Positions 1 to 8,348 are shown, counted from the first letter of the stretch. The stretch is 64,000 nucleotides of DNA from Bacteroidota bacterium (GCA_023437305.1 JAEZGN010000004.1:124001-188000); one strand, 5' to 3'. Notes: generated from the sequence alone by a model not told the origin. Program-made: numbers and translations.

Positions 1-202
1 GTATGATCTGCTGCAAGGGTTCGAGCAGTTTTGATATATGCACCGGTCCGGTCGTTCCACGGGGCGGAAGTTTGATTTCCGGCATTTCGGGTACAGCGGG
101 TGCGGTCGGAGGCGTGTTTTTCCTGATCCGGATACTTGCCGGCATTCCCACTGTCAGGGGCATCATCGGCCTTGTCTGAGTTGTCATTGCTTGTTGTTCC
201 AT
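1..202 (-). CDS. Hypothetical ICE protein, 3' end outside window
   Basis: An open frame runs on the minus strand from an ATG at 202 off the left edge, giving 67 visible residues rich in Met, Pro and Thr with no stop. A second in-frame ATG at 187 is possible. The visible part looks like an unstructured N-terminus. It begins about 70 bp downstream of a structured leader (274-389), the same arrangement as the other minus-strand operons of the element. I do not recognise the family from this fragment. Confidence 0.55.
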   Translation of the reverse strand, partial: MEQQAMTTQTRPMMPLTVGMPASIRIRKNTPPTAPAVPEMPEIKLPPRGTTGPVHISKLLEPLQQII

Positions 203-273
203 ATTTTCATTTATTAAATTGTGGATACTCGGGGCTTTGGCAGCCCCTTTGAACTATAAGGGCGGTACAGCGG

Positions 274-389
274 CCGCTTCCGGCAAGGCAAGGTTTTCGG
301 GAAAAATACCGGAGCGAAGCGAGGATGATTTTTGCCGAAACCTGAAAGGTCCGACCTTGCCTGCCGTACAGAAGCGGTCGCTACCTTTG
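274..389 (-). ncRNA. Structured leader, copy 1
   Basis: Read on the minus strand, this is a long nested hairpin. An outer CCGCTTC/GAAGCGG stem encloses a GGCAAGG/CCTTGCC stem. Inside that is an AGGTTTCGGC...CCGAAAACCT-type arm, then AAAATCATCCTC, a small GC hairpin and TCCGGTATTTT. It belongs to a family with further copies at 1161, 6107 (degenerate), 11103, 33720 and 38059. It would lie in the 5' leader of the gene starting at 202. The right end (382-389) carries TACCTTTG on the plus strand, which matches a Bacteroidetes -7 box pointing the other way, so the direction of transcription is not proven. Apart from this element and the terminator at 483, I see nothing in 203-542. Confidence 0.6.
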
Positions 390-482
390 CCCGTTAGTTC
401 AATGCGGGTTGCCAAGGGCTGATGTGTTCCCTTTTTCCTTTCGGGATTCTCCTGGTGCCGGTTGTCCTTATCCTCCCAAAGC

Positions 483-510
483 AAAAAGAGCCGCCCTGAA
501 AAGGCAGCTC
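483..510 (-). terminator. Rho-independent terminator after the small gene at 543
   Basis: On the minus strand GAGCTGCC pairs with GGGCGGCTC around a short loop and is followed by TTTTTGC. It lies 33 bp past the stop of the gene at 543-863. Confidence 0.6.
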
Positions 511-542
511 CCCTGAACGGATGAATCATGCACGGTTTGTAT

Positions 543-863
543 TCACACGACCTGTTCATAACTTTCTTCTTTGATGCGGTTCTCGTACTGCGTCACCCTG
601 GCCATGACCATATCCATGAACAATGCGCCGTTCTTACGGTCGTTCCCGAAATACCCGACCATCCGCCAGATATTCCGGTCATAGGATTTCCATTTCTCGT
701 GATAGTGGCTTCCCATGCGTCTGCCGTAACGTTCCCGGAACAGTTCTTCCGACAGGGCTTCATCGTTGTTATGGTTGTACCACCAGCGGTAGACGCGAAA
801 AAAGAAGTCGTAACAGGCATCCTTGTCACGGCTTTCGGGCAAAGTGATTGCTTTTATTTCCAT
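543..863 (-). CDS. Small ICE protein of unknown function, 106 aa
   Basis: A 106-residue soluble protein rich in Trp, Tyr and Arg (WRWWYNHNN-like stretch near residues 25-33, WKSYDRNIWRMVGYFGND in the middle). There is no signal peptide or membrane segment. It starts 11 bp after the stop of the small membrane protein at 875-1102, so the two should be co-transcribed from behind the structured leader at 1161-1278, and a terminator follows at 483-510. I do not recognise a named domain. Its place between topB and the element's left part suggests a conserved accessory gene of this ICE class, but that is inference. Confidence 0.65.
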   Translation of the reverse strand: MEIKAITLPESRDKDACYDFFFRVYRWWYNHNNDEALSEELFRERYGRRMGSHYHEKWKSYDRNIWRMVGYFGNDRKNGALFMDMVMARVTQYENRIKEESYEQVV

Positions 864-874
864 ACATTATATAA

Positions 875-1102
875 TTAGAAGATTAGAAAACTCAGTATGG
901 CGGCGATGATGGCCAGTGTTACCAGGAGGCAGGCTATCGCGTAGAGGAACCGGAAGAATCCCCTGCAAAAGACGATGGCGACAGCCGCCCACACGGGAGA
1001 TACTCCCCGCGTGTAGAGATAGCTGAAACCAAGTGCCGTGAGCAGTATGAGGATAATTCTCCATATCCGTTTCTTCCTTTTTGATGCGGTCGTTGTCTTC
1101 AT
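875..1102 (-). CDS. Small two-span membrane protein, 75 aa
   Basis: The product is 75 residues long. It has a basic N-terminus (KRKKR at residues 8-12) followed by two hydrophobic stretches, about residues 15-30 and 38-74, the second long enough for one or two spans. Such a small basic-then-hydrophobic protein would sit in the inner membrane. It is the first gene after the structured leader at 1161-1278 and is followed closely by the 106-aa gene. Function is unknown. A start in another frame at 1127 exists but gives an implausible basic, low-complexity product. Confidence 0.6.
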   Translation of the reverse strand: MKTTTASKRKKRIWRIILILLTALGFSYLYTRGVSPVWAAVAIVFCRGFFRFLYAIACLLVTLAIIAAILSFLIF

Positions 1103-1160
1103 TGTATTCCTTATTTATGTGAAACATCCCGTCGTTTCCGATTCGGGGGCAAGACAGCGG

Positions 1161-1278
1161 AGCGCCCCCGCACGCAAGGTTTTCGGAAAAAATACCGGAG
1201 CGGAGCGAGGATGATTTTTGCCGAAACCTGAAAGGCCCCGACCTTGCGCTGCGGAAAAGGGCACGGAGCTACATTTGC
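1161..1278 (-). ncRNA. Structured leader, copy 2
   Basis: On the minus strand GCGCAAGG pairs with CCTTGCGTGC, enclosing the arm AGGTTTCGGCAAAAAT/ATTTTTTCCGAAAACCT and the invariant flanks AAAATCATCCTC and TCCGGTATTTT around a GC hairpin. It sits about 60 bp upstream of the membrane-protein gene at 1102, just after the topB terminator. The box at its upstream end reads TACATTTG on the plus strand (1269-1277), where other copies have TACCTTTG: the two middle bases vary while TAnnTTTG is kept. Confidence 0.6.
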
Positions 1279-1330
1279 CAAGAATCGGAACGGCGGGATG
1301 CCTTTCTCCGTCTTTCGTCTTCTACAAGAA

Positions 1331-1353
1331 TAGCGTGTAACGGCTCCACGCTA
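1331..1353 (-). terminator. Hairpin after topB
   Basis: ATAGCGTG pairs with CACGCTAT around a 7- to 9-nt loop, about 25 bp past the topB stop. The following T tract is weak (TCTTG), so this is a probable rather than strong intrinsic terminator. Confidence 0.45.
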
Positions 1354-1376
1354 TATCTTACCGGTTGTATGGTCCG

Positions 1377-3524
1377 TCAATGTCCCGTGGACTTCCTGCC
1401 CGTGTTCTTCCGTCCCGACTGTTTCGGGGCGTTCCTTACCTGCGGTTTGGGGAACGAGAGCGTAACGTTATACTCCTTGTCGAATGCCAGGGCAGCGTCG
1501 AACGCCGTCCCTTTCTTGCCCTTGAAGCCCTTGATGAGCTTGGTGGTTCCCGAAGAAAAGAGCTGCGCGAGATGCTGGTCGGTCAGCTCCTTGTTCAGAA
1601 AGCGTCTGAAAACGAGCAGTCCGCACCCCTCGTTGTTGCATTTGGCAAGTTTCTGCCGGAGGATGATTTTCCCTTTTCCGCACTTGGGGCATACGATGCC
1701 GCCGCTTGCCGTTTCGGGGAAACGGATGGAAAGTACCTCTTCGGTGACCTGGCGGGCATAGACGCTGATGGAGCGCATGAAGGTTTCCGGGGAGAGCTTG
1801 TGCCGCTCGATCTGCATGAGCGTCTTTTCCCAACTGCCGGTCAGTTCCACGTCCGCCACGCGCATTTTTCTGACGGCTTCATAGACGGCCATTCCCTTGT
1901 CGGTCGGCACGAGTGCTTTCCCGGAACGTTCGACGTATTCCCGCTTGAAAAGGGTGGCGATGACGGCCGCACGGGTCGCCGGAGTTCCGATGCCCAGCTC
2001 CTTCATCGCCTCGCGCGCCTCCTCGTCTGCCAGCTCCTTGCCGCAACTCTCCATGGCCGCGAGCAGGGTGGCCTCCGTGTATAGCGGCTTGGGCATGGTC
2101 TTTTTCTTTGCAAGACTGCGCCCCGACACGGGGACGGTTTCCGATTCGTCGAATCGGGCCGTGCCTTTGTTTTCCGTCTCTTCGTCGTTCTCCTTGTCTT
2201 CCGAACGGTTGAATACGGCTCTCCAGCCCGGTTTGACCACGGAAACGGAGTGGGAACGGAACGTCAGCCCGTCCACCGCAGCCTCGATGACCAGTGTCTC
2301 TTTTTCGCATACGGGCGAGAATGCTTCGAGCATACGCCCGGCAATCATCCGGTAAACGGCCTGCTCCTGCTCAGTAAGCGTTTCCATGACCGGCTGTACA
2401 CCGGTGACGATCAGCGCGTGGTGGTCGGTCACTTTCCCCGCGTTGACGCTACGGGTGGAAAGATTGTCCCAATCCAATGTGCCGCCGTATTCCCGGAACT
2501 CTTTCATGCCGATGACCCCGCGGAGCAAATCGGGAACCTGCCGCATCACGTCGTCCGGGATGTAGCGGCTTCCGGTACGGGGATACGAGATGAGTTTCTT
2601 CTCGTAGAGGGACTGGGCGACAGCAAGCGTCTTTTCCGCCGAAAGGTCGAGATGCACGTTGCAGTCCTTTTGGAGTGCCGTCAGGTCATACAGCAATGGA
2701 GGAGCCTGGAAACCCCGTTTGCGCTCCGTTTTCGTAATCGCCGCCATCGAATCGGTGGTGATCCGGTCGTAGAGCCTGTCGGCCTCCGTTTTCTCCGGGA
2801 TATTCTCCACATGGCGGAACTGCCTGAAATCGTCCCCTTTTTTGAGGGTCACGGAGAGTTGCCAGTAATCGGTCGGCACGAACTCCCGGTTTTCCTTGAA
2901 ACGGGCGCAAATCATGGCGAGTGTCGGGGTCTGCACCCGTCCGAGCGACTGGTTGAACGTGCCGGAGGCTATCGCAAGGGCCTGGCTCGCGTTGATGCCC
3001 ACCAGCCAGTCCGCCTTTGCCCGGCAGTCGGCGGCATGGTAGAGGCTGTCGTATTCCGTTCCCTCTTTCAGTTCGGAGAGCCCTTTGCGGATGGCTTCGT
3101 CCGTGAGCGAGGAGATCCAGAGCCTGCGGAAAGGTTTCGTGTACCCCAGGTAGGAATAGATGTACCTGAATATAAGTTCGCCTTCGCGACCCGCATCCGT
3201 CGCCACAATAATGGCGCTGCACCTGCTGAACACGGAATCGATGGTGCGGAGCTGTTTGGCGGCCACCGGGTCGGTAGCCATACCGCGGTCGGTCTTGCGC
3301 TGCCGGATGACGAGCTGGAACGGGTCGGGCAAGAGGGGCAGGTTGTCGCCCGATGTACGCGTGTAACCGTATGTGCCCGGAAGGGCGAGCTGTACCAGAT
3401 GTCCCAGCGCCCATGTGACCGAGTAGCCGTTACCTTCCATATACCCGTCTTTCGCTTCCGTCGCGCCCGCGATTCGTGCTATCTCCCGGCCTACACTCGG
3501 TTTTTCTGCTATAATTGCTATCAT
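1377..3524 (-). CDS. topB: DNA topoisomerase III (type IA)
   Basis: A 715-residue type IA topoisomerase that nicks and passes single DNA strands through a transient 5'-phosphotyrosine link. The N-terminal Toprim domain shows IIAEKPSVGREIA at residues 4-16 and the acidic motif ATDAGREGE at about 108-116. The conserved RVQTP is at 196-200, and the active-site tyrosine is Tyr314 in ISYPRTGSRYIP. Near residue 610 a CPKCG...CNNEGC cluster forms a C-terminal zinc-binding region, followed by a basic tail. Full length for the family. It closes a three-gene operon with the DUF4099 proteins, driven from the promoter module at 5703-5785. In these elements topB belongs to the DNA processing/excision region; the exact role here is inferred from that context. 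Confidence 0.95.
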   Translation of the reverse strand: MIAIIAEKPSVGREIARIAGATEAKDGYMEGNGYSVTWALGHLVQLALPGTYGYTRTSGDNLPLLPDPFQLVIRQRKTDRGMATDPVAAKQLRTIDSVFSRCSAIIVATDAGREGELIFRYIYSYLGYTKPFRRLWISSLTDEAIRKGLSELKEGTEYDSLYHAADCRAKADWLVGINASQALAIASGTFNQSLGRVQTPTLAMICARFKENREFVPTDYWQLSVTLKKGDDFRQFRHVENIPEKTEADRLYDRITTDSMAAITKTERKRGFQAPPLLYDLTALQKDCNVHLDLSAEKTLAVAQSLYEKKLISYPRTGSRYIPDDVMRQVPDLLRGVIGMKEFREYGGTLDWDNLSTRSVNAGKVTDHHALIVTGVQPVMETLTEQEQAVYRMIAGRMLEAFSPVCEKETLVIEAAVDGLTFRSHSVSVVKPGWRAVFNRSEDKENDEETENKGTARFDESETVPVSGRSLAKKKTMPKPLYTEATLLAAMESCGKELADEEAREAMKELGIGTPATRAAVIATLFKREYVERSGKALVPTDKGMAVYEAVRKMRVADVELTGSWEKTLMQIERHKLSPETFMRSISVYARQVTEEVLSIRFPETASGGIVCPKCGKGKIILRQKLAKCNNEGCGLLVFRRFLNKELTDQHLAQLFSSGTTKLIKGFKGKKGTAFDAALAFDKEYNVTLSFPKPQVRNAPKQSGRKNTGRKSTGH

Positions 3525-3586
3525 AAGTGAAAAAGATTAAGCCGTTCCCCGAAACGCTTAAGCTCAGGGAAACGGCAGGTTGAATA

Positions 3587-3847
3587 CTATTGTCCGATGG
3601 GTCTGATACCGTTGATTTCCAGTAACGGGGTGTCGTTCTTCCGCACCAGCTGAAGGGTGGCGTCCATAACGACATCCACACCGAGCAATACCAGGCTGAG
3701 GGCTATCACGTTCGTTCTCTCGCCTCTGAGGAGGGTGTCAAGTTCCCCCGCCATTTCCAGTTCGTCCTTCAGGATGCCGATGGCGGCGAGCTCTTCCCAG
3801 TTCACGTCTTCCGCCTTGAAAGGCGTGTTGTTCTTGTTTTCTTTCAT
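3587..3847 (-). CDS. Stand-alone DUF4099-like protein, 86 aa
   Basis: An 86-residue protein that resembles the first domain of its upstream neighbour. Both show V/I-N/D-WE-E/Q-L, a glycine-leucine turn, an LL..G..TN-V-I/V-P stretch and a closing LEINGIRP/LGIHGIRQ. It therefore looks like a single DUF4099 module cut loose from the long protein. It lies between the DUF3945 gene (43 bp) and topB (62 bp), so one transcript likely carries all three. No catalytic motif is visible. It may be a regulator or partner of the long protein, but nothing in the sequence proves this. Confidence 0.75.
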   Translation of the reverse strand: MKENKNNTPFKAEDVNWEELAAIGILKDELEMAGELDTLLRGERTNVIALSLVLLGVDVVMDATLQLVRKNDTPLLEINGIRPIGQ

Positions 3848-3889
3848 CTTCGTGAAAATTTTAATCGGTTTATACTGCTTTATCCGGCC

Positions 3890-5662
3890 TTATTGGCTTA
3901 CGCTTCGTCTGGAAGAGCGTTTGTTGCCCTGGCTCTCTGCCTGTTTGTTCTTGTTGGCCTCGGCTACCACGTTGCGTTGCGTCGCGCTGCGGTCACGGTC
4001 GGGATTTCCGTTGTAGTAGTTCAGCTTACCGCTGTTGAAGTCGGCCTTGACATACTGCGAAAACTTCTTGCCGTCGTACCCCGTCATGCCCTCCACGAGC
4101 ACGGCCTTGCCGTCCTGGAGCTGTCCCCGCTGTTTGGCCGTCAGGACAACGCCCCATATTTCTGCCGGAATCTTGAACTCCTCACGCTGGTCAAAACCGT
4201 CGGGAGTCTTGGAATACTGCGGGTTGCCCGTTTCCATGTTGAGCCTGACGAACGAGGAAAAGACCTCACCTCTGCGGCTGATCATATCCTTAATGAAGAT
4301 AGCCTTGCCTTCGCTCAGTTCCTTTTTATCCTCCGGTGTCAGCTTGACCCCGTTGAGTTCCTTCGGGATATAGATTTCCCTTGCTCCCTCCGGGGAGTCG
4401 GGGTTATATCTCGTGTACGCGGGACGGCCGCTGGCCTCGTCGAGCTTGACGAAAGCGGAAAAAACCTCGCCGTCCCTGCGCTTCATGTCCTCCACGAAAA
4501 TCGCCTTGCCGGCGTTCAGCGCCTCGACCTGTTTTGGGGAAAGTGCCACGCCGCCGAGTTCCTGACGGTTGAAAATCCTGTCGTTCGGGAAGATGTATTC
4601 GAGTCCCTTGCGGTCGGCGTTGAACTGGAGGTAGGCATCGAACAAATTACCGGCTTTCGATGTCATGCCCTCCACGTAGATGGCCTTGCCTTCACGAAGC
4701 TCGGCCTTTTCCTGGTCGGTCAGCGTCACGCCGCTGATTTTCTCGGGGATATAGGCATTTTCCGCCTTCATGGCCACGATCTCGTTGGTCAGCCTGTCGA
4801 TGCTGAGGAACGAGGGTACCTCCTCATTACGTACCCTGAGGTTCACCACACGTCCCATGTTGCCGCTTTCACGCAGGTTTTTCTTGTCCTCTTCGGAGAA
4901 GATATGCCCGAAGAACGGCCTTTCGAGGTCGGGCTGCTGGCGTATGCCGTGTATGCCCAGCACCACGGGGCCTTGCGGGGATTGCTGGAAAGAGAGACGG
5001 GCATCCGTGCGGAGTACGGCGGAGCCGAAGTTCATGGTAATGGGCACGACCTGGTTGGTCTTGTAGCCTTTGAGCATCGAGTCCAAAAGCCCGCGCTCCT
5101 GAAGGTATTCACGGGACAGCCCGAAGTGCTTGAGCTGTTCCCAGTCGATCATCGATTCGTTGAACCGGTACTTGGGCTGGCCGTCCTGTGCGGTCTGCGC
5201 CTGGGTGGTTTGTTCTTGCTTTGCCATTTCTTTGTCATTTTGATTGTTGATACTCTGTTCTTTGCCTTTCGGCGTGATGTCGTACTTCGCGAGGAACTCC
5301 TCCACCGCGTCGGTCTTCTTTCCTGCGGCGAGGTCTTCGATGGCCTGTCTGACTTTCGGGTCATCGAGCGCCTGCTCCTTGACGGAGAGGATGCCGAACC
5401 GGGTCGGGTCTTTCAGCTGGCTCCAGAGGTTCTTGACGAAACTCTCGAACATGTTCGCGTAACGGTCGAGTTTGAGGAACGAGTTGCGGTTTTCCTCTTT
5501 GGCGGGTACGGATTCATACCTGCCGTTCTTGTCGAGTTTGGTGACTGCTTGCAGGAGCAGTTCCATTTTGTCAAGAATGAGGATGATGTCGCTGAACTGC
5601 TCGTTCTCAACGACCGGAGGGCTTTGCTTCGGGGTGTCGCCCCTGATGTTTTCTGCTGCCAT
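3890..5662 (-). CDS. DUF4099/DUF3945 protein with repeated C-terminal modules, 590 aa
   Basis: A 590-residue soluble protein typical of Bacteroidetes conjugative elements. Residues 1 to about 150 form an acidic, helical N-terminus. A DUF4099 domain follows (begins IDWEQLKHFGLSREYL near 170, ends LGIHGIRQQPDLERP near 240). Then come four consecutive DUF3945-type repeats of about 60-65 residues, each built as IP..I.GV.LT...-L..GKAI-V/I-DM-S..G..F.A-V. The tail is basic and Ser/Arg-rich. It is first in the operon with the small DUF4099 gene and topB, behind the promoter module at 5703-5785. The function of DUF3945 is not established. The repeat layout suggests a binding or scaffold role (inference). 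Confidence 0.85.
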   Translation of the reverse strand: MAAENIRGDTPKQSPPVVENEQFSDIILILDKMELLLQAVTKLDKNGRYESVPAKEENRNSFLKLDRYANMFESFVKNLWSQLKDPTRFGILSVKEQALDDPKVRQAIEDLAAGKKTDAVEEFLAKYDITPKGKEQSINNQNDKEMAKQEQTTQAQTAQDGQPKYRFNESMIDWEQLKHFGLSREYLQERGLLDSMLKGYKTNQVVPITMNFGSAVLRTDARLSFQQSPQGPVVLGIHGIRQQPDLERPFFGHIFSEEDKKNLRESGNMGRVVNLRVRNEEVPSFLSIDRLTNEIVAMKAENAYIPEKISGVTLTDQEKAELREGKAIYVEGMTSKAGNLFDAYLQFNADRKGLEYIFPNDRIFNRQELGGVALSPKQVEALNAGKAIFVEDMKRRDGEVFSAFVKLDEASGRPAYTRYNPDSPEGAREIYIPKELNGVKLTPEDKKELSEGKAIFIKDMISRRGEVFSSFVRLNMETGNPQYSKTPDGFDQREEFKIPAEIWGVVLTAKQRGQLQDGKAVLVEGMTGYDGKKFSQYVKADFNSGKLNYYNGNPDRDRSATQRNVVAEANKNKQAESQGNKRSSRRSVSQ

Positions 5663-5702
5663 AAACGGATGTTTTAAGCGTTAATAAAATCGTTTGTCGA
5701 TG

Positions 5703-5785
5703 CAAATATATAGGCTTAATCTATTCAAAATATTGATATACAAATAGTTGTCGATTTGTTTCATCGGATGACATCACGTTACACC
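5703..5785 (-). promoter_or_regulatory. Promoter module A for the DUF3945-topB operon
   Basis: Read on the minus strand: GGTGTAAC (5785-5778), 12 bp, GATGAAAC (5765-5758), then AAATCGACAAC, and a perfect Bacteroidetes -7 box TATATTTG at 5710-5703. The two 8-mers repeat with a 20-bp period. The same layout recurs at 15411-15493 and 17797-17869. The stretch just around the -7 box (AATATATAGGCTTAAT on the plus strand) is also shared with the reverse complement of the 17.86-kb copy. Confidence 0.7.
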
Positions 5786-6106
5786 GCAAAAGGGGAAACC
5801 GTAGTGGAGAAAAAGCCGGAAAGGCACGAAAAAAGAGCGGCGGACACGACAAGGGGTGCAAAGGGAACGCAAGGGGCAGGACGCCCGCAAGCAAAGAAAC
5901 AGTATTATGCAGAAGAGTGAGGCGAGCCGCTTTTGTCCCCGCCTTCTTCGGGAGGATGAAAACAGGAAACAGACTTTTGTGGGAGCGTGATAATATCGGG
6001 AAAGACCCGGGATTTTTCGGGGAGCGGACGGAATACGGCTTTCCCGTCCTTGTCCGTATTATGCGTCATCGTTCGGCTTCGCCTGCTAAGTCCCAGGCCT
6101 TTCCCC
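5786..6106. other. Gene-free stretch
   Basis: Between promoter module A and the degenerate leader I see no convincing coding frame, repeat or hairpin. The codon pattern is poor and the short frames here are GC-driven. Confidence 0.5.
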
Positions 6107-6216
6107 AACTCGGAAAGGCTGAACCTGCGCGTTTTTTAGGCGGAAAAATTACCGCAGGGAATTTTTTGCCTAAAACCCGCAGGGCTTGAACGCGACACGG
6201 TTCGGACTTCCGAGTT
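6107..6216 (-). ncRNA. Structured leader, degenerate copy 3
   Basis: An outer AACTCGGAA/TTCCGAGTT stem encloses a TTTTAGGC...GCCTAAAA-type arm with AAAAATT/AATTTTT extension and a core CCCTGCGGTAA. It shares the overall plan with the other five copies but lacks the invariant ATCATCCTC box. It is followed on the plus strand by TTACCTTC, where the others have TACCTTTG. On the minus strand the next gene is the DUF3945 gene, 445 bp away and with its own promoter. It may be a leader orphaned when the abiE pair was inserted (inference). Confidence 0.4.
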
Positions 6217-6293
6217 ACCTTCAAAAAGGACTTGGCCGGCGGAGCGTACCATGATGCCTGTGGCGCAAGGATGGATGAAGTCTGCAAATTATC

Positions 6294-6315
6294 GGCACTA
6301 TTCCGGTTTAGTGCC
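6294..6315 (+). promoter_or_regulatory. abiE operator 1 (palindrome)
   Basis: GGCACTA, 8-nt spacer, TAGTGCC: a perfect 7-bp inverted repeat 92 bp upstream of an almost identical second copy. AbiEi antitoxins of type IV systems are known to bind inverted repeats in their own promoter, so this is a likely AbiEi site. Confidence 0.65.
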
Positions 6316-6385
6316 GAAATTTTGTGAATAATAGGATTTCGATTGGACTGATTGTTGAGACGTGGTATTGGAAATACAAATTATT

Positions 6386-6425
6386 GGCACTATTTTGAAT
6401 TAGTGCCGAAATTTTGCTAACTTTG
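6386..6425 (+). promoter_or_regulatory. abiE operator 2 overlapping the abiEi promoter
   Basis: GGCACTA (6386-6392), 8 nt, TAGTGCC (6401-6407). The operator overlaps a good promoter: TTTG at 6394-6397, 20 bp, then TAACTTTG at 6418-6425, with the abiEi ATG 20 bp further on. Protein bound to the palindrome would cover the -33 element, which fits autorepression. Confidence 0.7.
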
Positions 6426-6444
6426 CAGAGAAAACAGATTCAAG

Positions 6445-7167
6445 ATGAGTAACGAAACGACAACAGCCATACTCGATTATGCCGAAATGCACCATGATTT
6501 CAGCATAGAGGACTTGTTTGCCTATCTTCACGAGAGAACCGGCATCAACAGGTCTTCCTTGTCATGGTATCTGTTCAAACTTGTAGATGATAACGCACTC
6601 GTCAGAATCGGACGCGGCATGTATGGCAAAGTGGTGAAGCAATCCTTTTCTCCGAAACCGACAGATGAAGTGAAAAAGGTATATGAACTGCTGCAAGCCA
6701 ATTTCCCGTTTGCCAGGTTTTGTGTCTATCAAGGTGAAATCATCGCACCGTTACAACATCATCTTTCTTCCAACAGTGTAATCTACGTGGAAACGGAAAG
6801 GGATTCGGCGGAAACCGTTTTCAATTTTCTGAAAAACGAAGGCCGGGAGGCTTACCTTCGACCGGACAAGGAAATGATATACCGTTACGTGGATATGGAC
6901 CGCAGGGCGTTCTTTGTCAAAAATCTGGTTTCGGAAGCACCCTTGCAGAAAGTGTCCGATGTACCGATGCCTACATTGGAAAAATTGCTGGTCGATATAT
7001 TGAGGGACTCCGACTTTTTCTATCTGCAAGGCAGTGAAAGCGAACATATCATAGAAAATGCCTTTAACCTTTATGCCGTTAACCGAAGCCGGCTTTTCAG
7101 GTATGCCGGCAGACGGAAGGTGAAGGAAGAATTATCGTCCATCCTGAATAATTTGAATATACAATGA
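6445..7167 (+). CDS. abiEi: AbiEi-like antitoxin / transcriptional repressor
   Basis: A 240-residue protein whose first 70 residues form a winged-helix domain (SIEDLFAYLHERTGINRSS, then a basic wing RIGRGMYGKV), followed by the AbiEi-type C-terminal domain (DUF6577-like). In type IV AbiE systems this protein represses the operon and neutralises the toxin without binding it. The gene overlaps the toxin gene by 4 bp (ATGA), the standard AbiE arrangement, and is preceded by two palindromes at 6294 and 6386. The pair is divergent from the topB operon and looks like cargo of the ICE: it can defend the host against phage and stabilise the element. Confidence 0.85.
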   Translation: MSNETTTAILDYAEMHHDFSIEDLFAYLHERTGINRSSLSWYLFKLVDDNALVRIGRGMYGKVVKQSFSPKPTDEVKKVYELLQANFPFARFCVYQGEIIAPLQHHLSSNSVIYVETERDSAETVFNFLKNEGREAYLRPDKEMIYRYVDMDRRAFFVKNLVSEAPLQKVSDVPMPTLEKLLVDILRDSDFFYLQGSESEHIIENAFNLYAVNRSRLFRYAGRRKVKEELSSILNNLNIQ

Positions 7168-8237
7168 TAAAGAAAGAATGTTTCACGACAGAATGGATCG
7201 GGCAGGTCTCATCCGCATTGCATTACAATGACAAGAACCTGATAGAAAAAGTAATCCGAGCATTGTCGCTGCTTGAAATGTTGGTCGGGGCCGGCTGTCC
7301 TTTGGTTTTCAAGGGCGGAACGGCACTGATGCTCATACTCGGAAAGTCGGCCCACCGTCTGTCCATCGACATTGATGTGATTTGTCCTCCGGGGACAAAT
7401 ATCGAGGATTACCTGAAAGCGTTTGCCGATTTCGGTTTTACCGATCTGGAACTTGTAGAGCGCAAGCAAAGGAATGACGCCAACATCCCTAAAAGCCATT
7501 CCAAGTTTTTCTACCAGATAGCCTACCGGAATGATACGGACGCGCAATCCTACATCTTGCTGGACGTATTGTACGAAGATGTTCATTATTTACGGACCCG
7601 GCAGATAGCCATAGACAGCCCGTTCATCCGTTTGGAGGGAGAGCCGCTAATGGTAACGGTTCCTTCCGCGGAAGATATTCTCGGGGACAAGCTGACGGCT
7701 TTCGCTCCCAACACGACCGGAATACCTTATTATAAAAACGGCAAGTCCTGCTCGATGGAGATTGCCAAACAGCTCTATGACGTGGGCAGGCTGTTCGAGA
7801 ATGTATCGGATTTGCAGATCACCTCACAGGCGTTCCGTAAGATTGCAGCGGTGGAACTTTCATACCGTTCTTTAGGGACTGATGCAGGACTGGTGTTCAA
7901 CGATATTCGCCAGACGGCTCTTTGCATATCCACACGGGGCAAAGCAGGAGAAGGAGATTTCAATCTGATGCAGGACGGTATCATCCGTGTCAAGTCGTTC
8001 ATGTACAAACAACGTTATCTGATAGACAACGCCATTATTGATGCAGCACGGGCGGCTTACCTGGCCACGCTGATTGAAAAAGGCGTTACACAAGTGGAAC
8101 CGTACCCGGAAAATCCGAACGATATAAAAGATTTGGTTATCCGGACTTCATTGACAAACAAGTTGAACAAGCTGAAATCCAATTTGCCGGAAGCCTACTA
8201 CTATTGGGCTAAAACGAGTGAGTTGCTGGAATCTTGA
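7164..8237 (+). CDS. abiEii: AbiEii-type nucleotidyltransferase toxin
   Basis: A 357-residue DUF1814/AbiEii nucleotidyltransferase. The signature is clear: FKGGTALML at residues 49-57 and RLSIDIDVI at 65-73, with the metal-binding aspartates Asp69 and Asp71. A conserved DILGDKLTAFAP motif near residue 175-185 matches the family motif containing the catalytic lysine. AbiEii/MenT enzymes add nucleotides to tRNA acceptor ends and stop growth; this activity is known for relatives and inferred here. Translationally coupled to abiEi, with a strong terminator at 8284. Confidence 0.88.
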   Translation: MIKKECFTTEWIGQVSSALHYNDKNLIEKVIRALSLLEMLVGAGCPLVFKGGTALMLILGKSAHRLSIDIDVICPPGTNIEDYLKAFADFGFTDLELVERKQRNDANIPKSHSKFFYQIAYRNDTDAQSYILLDVLYEDVHYLRTRQIAIDSPFIRLEGEPLMVTVPSAEDILGDKLTAFAPNTTGIPYYKNGKSCSMEIAKQLYDVGRLFENVSDLQITSQAFRKIAAVELSYRSLGTDAGLVFNDIRQTALCISTRGKAGEGDFNLMQDGIIRVKSFMYKQRYLIDNAIIDAARAAYLATLIEKGVTQVEPYPENPNDIKDLVIRTSLTNKLNKLKSNLPEAYYYWAKTSELLES

Positions 8238-8283
8238 AAAGGAATACCCAAACTTGCGGTGGCGGATTAACACAATACAAGAG

Positions 8284-8325
8284 AAGCCGGTTCAAATTGC
8301 ATACGGACTTGAACCGGCTTTTTCT
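8284..8325 (+). terminator. Terminator after abiEii
   Basis: AAGCCGGTTCAA pairs perfectly with TTGAACCGGCTT around a 13-nt loop and is followed by TTTT. It also separates the convergent gene at 8349-8639. Confidence 0.85.
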
Positions 8326-8348
8326 ATAAACAGGTATTTTAATGAGTA

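Noticed and set aside
1365..3530. Long plus-strand frames opposite topB
   Set aside because: They mirror the topB coding frame; topB has all family motifs and the antisense products have none.
3893..5677. 594-codon open frame on the plus strand
   Set aside because: It is antisense to the DUF3945 gene over its whole length. High GC and codon bias of the real gene leave the opposite frame open; the product is an unlikely Leu/Val/His-rich sequence.
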